Shown here: positions 13,327-15,535 of the stretch, one piece after another
How positions within the stretch are numbered: the first letter of the stretch is position 1
How the letters are laid out: every line of letters begins with the position of its first letter
From: Clostridia bacterium
Lineage (GTDB): Bacteria; Bacillota; Clostridia; Oscillospirales; CAG-272
Length of the DNA stretch: 15,535 bases
NCBI GenBank assembly: GCA_017520365.1
Contig: JAFXFQ010000206.1
Location: forward strand, 1 to 15,535
Reading direction: 5' to 3'
Translations under genes and position numbers: made by a program
The notes under the pieces: generated by a model
What the model was told of the DNA's origin: nothing
The model's database searches: none
Seen by the model: only the letters and a program-made list of their open reading frames with translations

Positions 13327-15535
13327 ATGAAAGCTGTAATTCTACGGCCTTTAGCAATATTCACCTGCACTTATTTTGCCTTTTCCTGTTACCTATTCAC
13401 CGCAGACACGGCTGAAAGGCTCTTGTCTGCGGTTGTATTTTTATCAGCACTTATTTTATCCCTCATTTTAAAGCTGGCTGTTAAGCCTTTTCGTAAAAGG
13501 TCATATGTGTCAGCCACCGCAACAGCTGTATGCTTTCTTTTAGCAGGTGCAGCTCTCGCATCGATTCACTCACATAAGGTCTACTCAGTTGACCTGAAAA
13601 GCAAGACTGCTCTTGCAGACAAGGAAGAAACAGTTACCGCCACCGTAACTGAAAAGCTTACCGAAAGCGGTTACTACGGTCTTTATAACGTACAGGTGGA
13701 CGAAACACGTATATACGGCACATTCAAGTGCAGACTGACAGCGTACGTACCTATGGAGGTAGGTGACAGAATAGAGTTCAGCGCAACCTTCCGCCTGCCA
13801 AGCGCTAATGAGAATTATGACGAAAGAAGATATCTTCTTTCTGATGGAATAACTCTTGTTGCCACAGCCGACAGAGCAGAAGTGCTCTCTCACGGACCAC
13901 CCTCATTCACCCAACAGATAACAAGGATCAGGGAGAGCCTACGCAACATATTTTTGAAAGCCTTGGGCAATAGAAACGGTCGCTTTGTTTCAGCTCTGCT
14001 TCTGGGAACACGCTCTGACATTGACAAAACTGTCCGAAGAGACTTTTCTCGCCTGGGTATCTCTCACATCCTGGCCATCTCAGGTATGCATCTGAGTATC
14101 ATCTGTGCGATTTCAGCCACCGTCTTCGGCGCACTGAGCAGGCGTCTCAAAAAGCCTGTCTGTATTTGTACCGTTATCTTTTATATGCTCATCACAGGCT
14201 TTTCCCCATCCATAATGCGAGCGGGAATAATGCTTCTTTTAATGATAGCGGCATCTCTTTTCAAAAGAAGTGCGGACAGCTTTACAAATCTGGGCGTATC
14301 AGTATTCATAATATGCATTACTGACCCATATGCCTCTGCAGATATAGGTCTTCAGCTTTCCTTTTTCTCGGTTATGGCTCTTTTGCTTTTGTTGAATAAA
14401 AGGAATGACATTGAAGAAAAAACGCCGTCAAGGCTTACTTCTGCATTGACCGCAACCTTTTCGCCTTTTGTTATGACCGTCACAGTAGTGCTGTTTCTCT
14501 TGCCTCTCGAATGGCTATATTTCGGCACGGTATCGCTTATTTCTCCTTTGACAAGCCCACTCTTCTCTCTTCTTGCCACGTTCATACTTTGGCTGTCACC
14601 TTTTTTGTTGCTGACTACCCCTGCACCAACGTTTTTCAATGTTATATCATATATACTGAACGTCATAATTGACCTTGTTCTGTATCTCAGCAGTTCGCTG
14701 TCACAATTAAGAGGGATCACCGCAAGCATTGACAATCCTCTTGCGCCGGTTTTTGTAATTCTTATCTTTTTGGCTGTAATTATATTTTGCGTTACTAAAA
14801 AGAAAAAGAAGCTTATATCAGGTGCAGTTCTTGCCGTTCTCGTTCTTTCCTTCGGCATCTCGTGTGCACTGTACCGTTTGCCGGGTGCACAAAGCATTGC
14901 CGTTTCCATGGAAAACCACAAGGACAGCGATGCAATTGTTATCACTTCTGAGAATCGGGCAATGATAATTGATATAGGCAACGGATATATGCCTATACTC
15001 AGGCAAAGCCTTGAACGGGTGAAGGATGAGGGCCTCACAGAGATCGAGGTGCTGATGCTTACCCACGTTCACAACAGCCATCCTTCAACGATCCAAAAGC
15101 TACTGGAAAACAACATAATAAGAACAGTAATGCTTCCCGACAACAGCTCGCCTGCTTCATCGGAACTGATCGACGTATGCAAGAGCTTAGGCGTTAAAGT
15201 AAAGATTTATGAATATGGAGCGGACATTCCATTCGGTGATGCTATCGTGCAAAATCATAAGCCCTTGTTTATTGACCGCTCTGTACAGCCCATCATCAAT
15301 GTTTGTATTGTCGGCAACGACGAAAGATTTGACTATTACGGAGGCGGCTACGCCGAAGCTATTCCCGATGCCGATCTTACCACGGCTGACCATATATGGT
15401 TCGGTACCCACGGCCCACTTTACAAAGAAGAGTTTTCTCCCGCCACTTCTCTTGCCTGCAGAATATATGTCTCGGAAAAGGACGAAGAATATATTAATGC
15501 AGCAGATATAAGAAGCCCCAGGCGTATACTGCTGG
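13327..15535 (+). CDS. comEC: ComEC/Rec2 family DNA-uptake channel, degenerate C-terminal domain (3' truncated)
   Basis: An open frame runs from ATG at 13327 to the end of the window (736 codons visible). It starts 4 nt after the nrdR stop codon with no good ribosome site, so translation is probably coupled. Domains: N-terminal membrane helices with a small extracytoplasmic DUF4131-like part (about 1-200); the Competence domain, marked by LLLGTRSDIDKTVRRDFSRLG and SHILAISGMHLS (His247-His255) and TGFSPSIMRAGIML; several more helices; then from about residue 520 a metallo-beta-lactamase-like region. There the metal motif HxHxDH reads HVHNSH (580-585) and the usual GQGDA before it reads NHKDSDA, so the predicted nuclease site is not intact. 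ComEC forms the channel that brings single-stranded DNA across the membrane in natural transformation. No other competence genes are visible here. Confidence 0.92.
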   Translation, partial: MKAVILRPLAIFTCTYFAFSCYLFTADTAERLLSAVVFLSALILSLILKLAVKPFRKRSYVSATATAVCFLLAGAALASIHSHKVYSVDLKSKTALADKEETVTATVTEKLTESGYYGLYNVQVDETRIYGTFKCRLTAYVPMEVGDRIEFSATFRLPSANENYDERRYLLSDGITLVATADRAEVLSHGPPSFTQQITRIRESLRNIFLKALGNRNGRFVSALLLGTRSDIDKTVRRDFSRLGISHILAISGMHLSIICAISATVFGALSRRLKKPVCICTVIFYMLITGFSPSIMRAGIMLLLMIAASLFKRSADSFTNLGVSVFIICITDPYASADIGLQLSFFSVMALLLLLNKRNDIEEKTPSRLTSALTATFSPFVMTVTVVLFLLPLEWLYFGTVSLISPLTSPLFSLLATFILWLSPFLLLTTPAPTFFNVISYILNVIIDLVLYLSSSLSQLRGITASIDNPLAPVFVILIFLAVIIFCVTKKKKKLISGAVLAVLVLSFGISCALYRLPGAQSIAVSMENHKDSDAIVITSENRAMIIDIGNGYMPILRQSLERVKDEGLTEIEVLMLTHVHNSHPSTIQKLLENNIIRTVMLPDNSSPASSELIDVCKSLGVKVKIYEYGADIPFGDAIVQNHKPLFIDRSVQPIINVCIVGNDERFDYYGGGYAEAIPDADLTTADHIWFGTHGPLYKEEFSPATSLACRIYVSEKDEEYINAADIRSPRRILL

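Noticed and set aside
14352..15081. Minus-strand frames opposite comEC
   Set aside because: They are shadows of the ComEC frame, which continues open to the end of the window with recognisable Competence-domain motifs.

Overview
The window looks like chromosome of a low-to-mid GC Bacillota bacterium, most likely an anaerobic Clostridia member of the Oscillospiraceae/Ruminococcus type from a gut or rumen-like habitat. The reasons are AGGAGG-type ribosome binding sites, a SpoIIQ-like forespore peptidase with a sigma-F-like promoter, a dockerin-bearing secreted glycan-active protein, and a stand-alone PduL phosphotransacylase. This placement is inferred from gene content; no marker gene such as rRNA is present. 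No phage, plasmid, CRISPR or insertion-sequence genes were seen.

Layout. 1-606 (+) is the 3' end of a Na/phosphate cotransporter-type gene with a C-terminal PhoU domain. 607-874 is a hairpin-rich, gene-free segment flanked by a 10-bp inverted repeat. 875-3213 (-) holds pgeF/yfiH, pduL and an AraC-family regulator. The regulator is divergent from a large secreted dockerin/DUF4838 protein (3387-5705, +), and three phased direct repeats lie between them. 5757-6554 (-) is spoIIQ-like. 6555-6868 is a promoter-rich gap with a sigma-F-like promoter reading left, a perfect consensus sigma-A promoter reading right, and an intrinsic terminator about 60 nt past the right-reading start site. 6869-9878 (+) is a shikimate operon: aroA, a fused aroE-aroK, and aroQ. 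10000-11003 (-, ending at 9960) is a membrane-anchored SGNH hydrolase with an 18-copy APETE stalk. 11260-15535 (+) is an acetolactate synthase-like gene, nrdR, and a comEC that runs off the window.

How the genes work together. AroQ, AroE, AroK and AroA catalyse four consecutive steps from 3-dehydroquinate to EPSP, so 6869-9878 is one pathway block; aroF/G, aroB and aroC must lie elsewhere. The AraC regulator probably controls the adjacent dockerin protein, a common arrangement for polysaccharide-use genes. SpoIIQ, NrdR, PgeF and ComEC are housekeeping or developmental genes with no evident link to each other.

No wholly new system is demonstrable from sequence alone. The best leads are the leader upstream of aroA (consensus promoter, terminator, mini-ORF with Trp-Tyr codons), a similar ~70-nt leader motif before both aroA and aroEK, the AraC-site array, the 15-bp tandem repeat, and a ComEC whose metallo-beta-lactamase-like domain has lost its HxHxDH signature.
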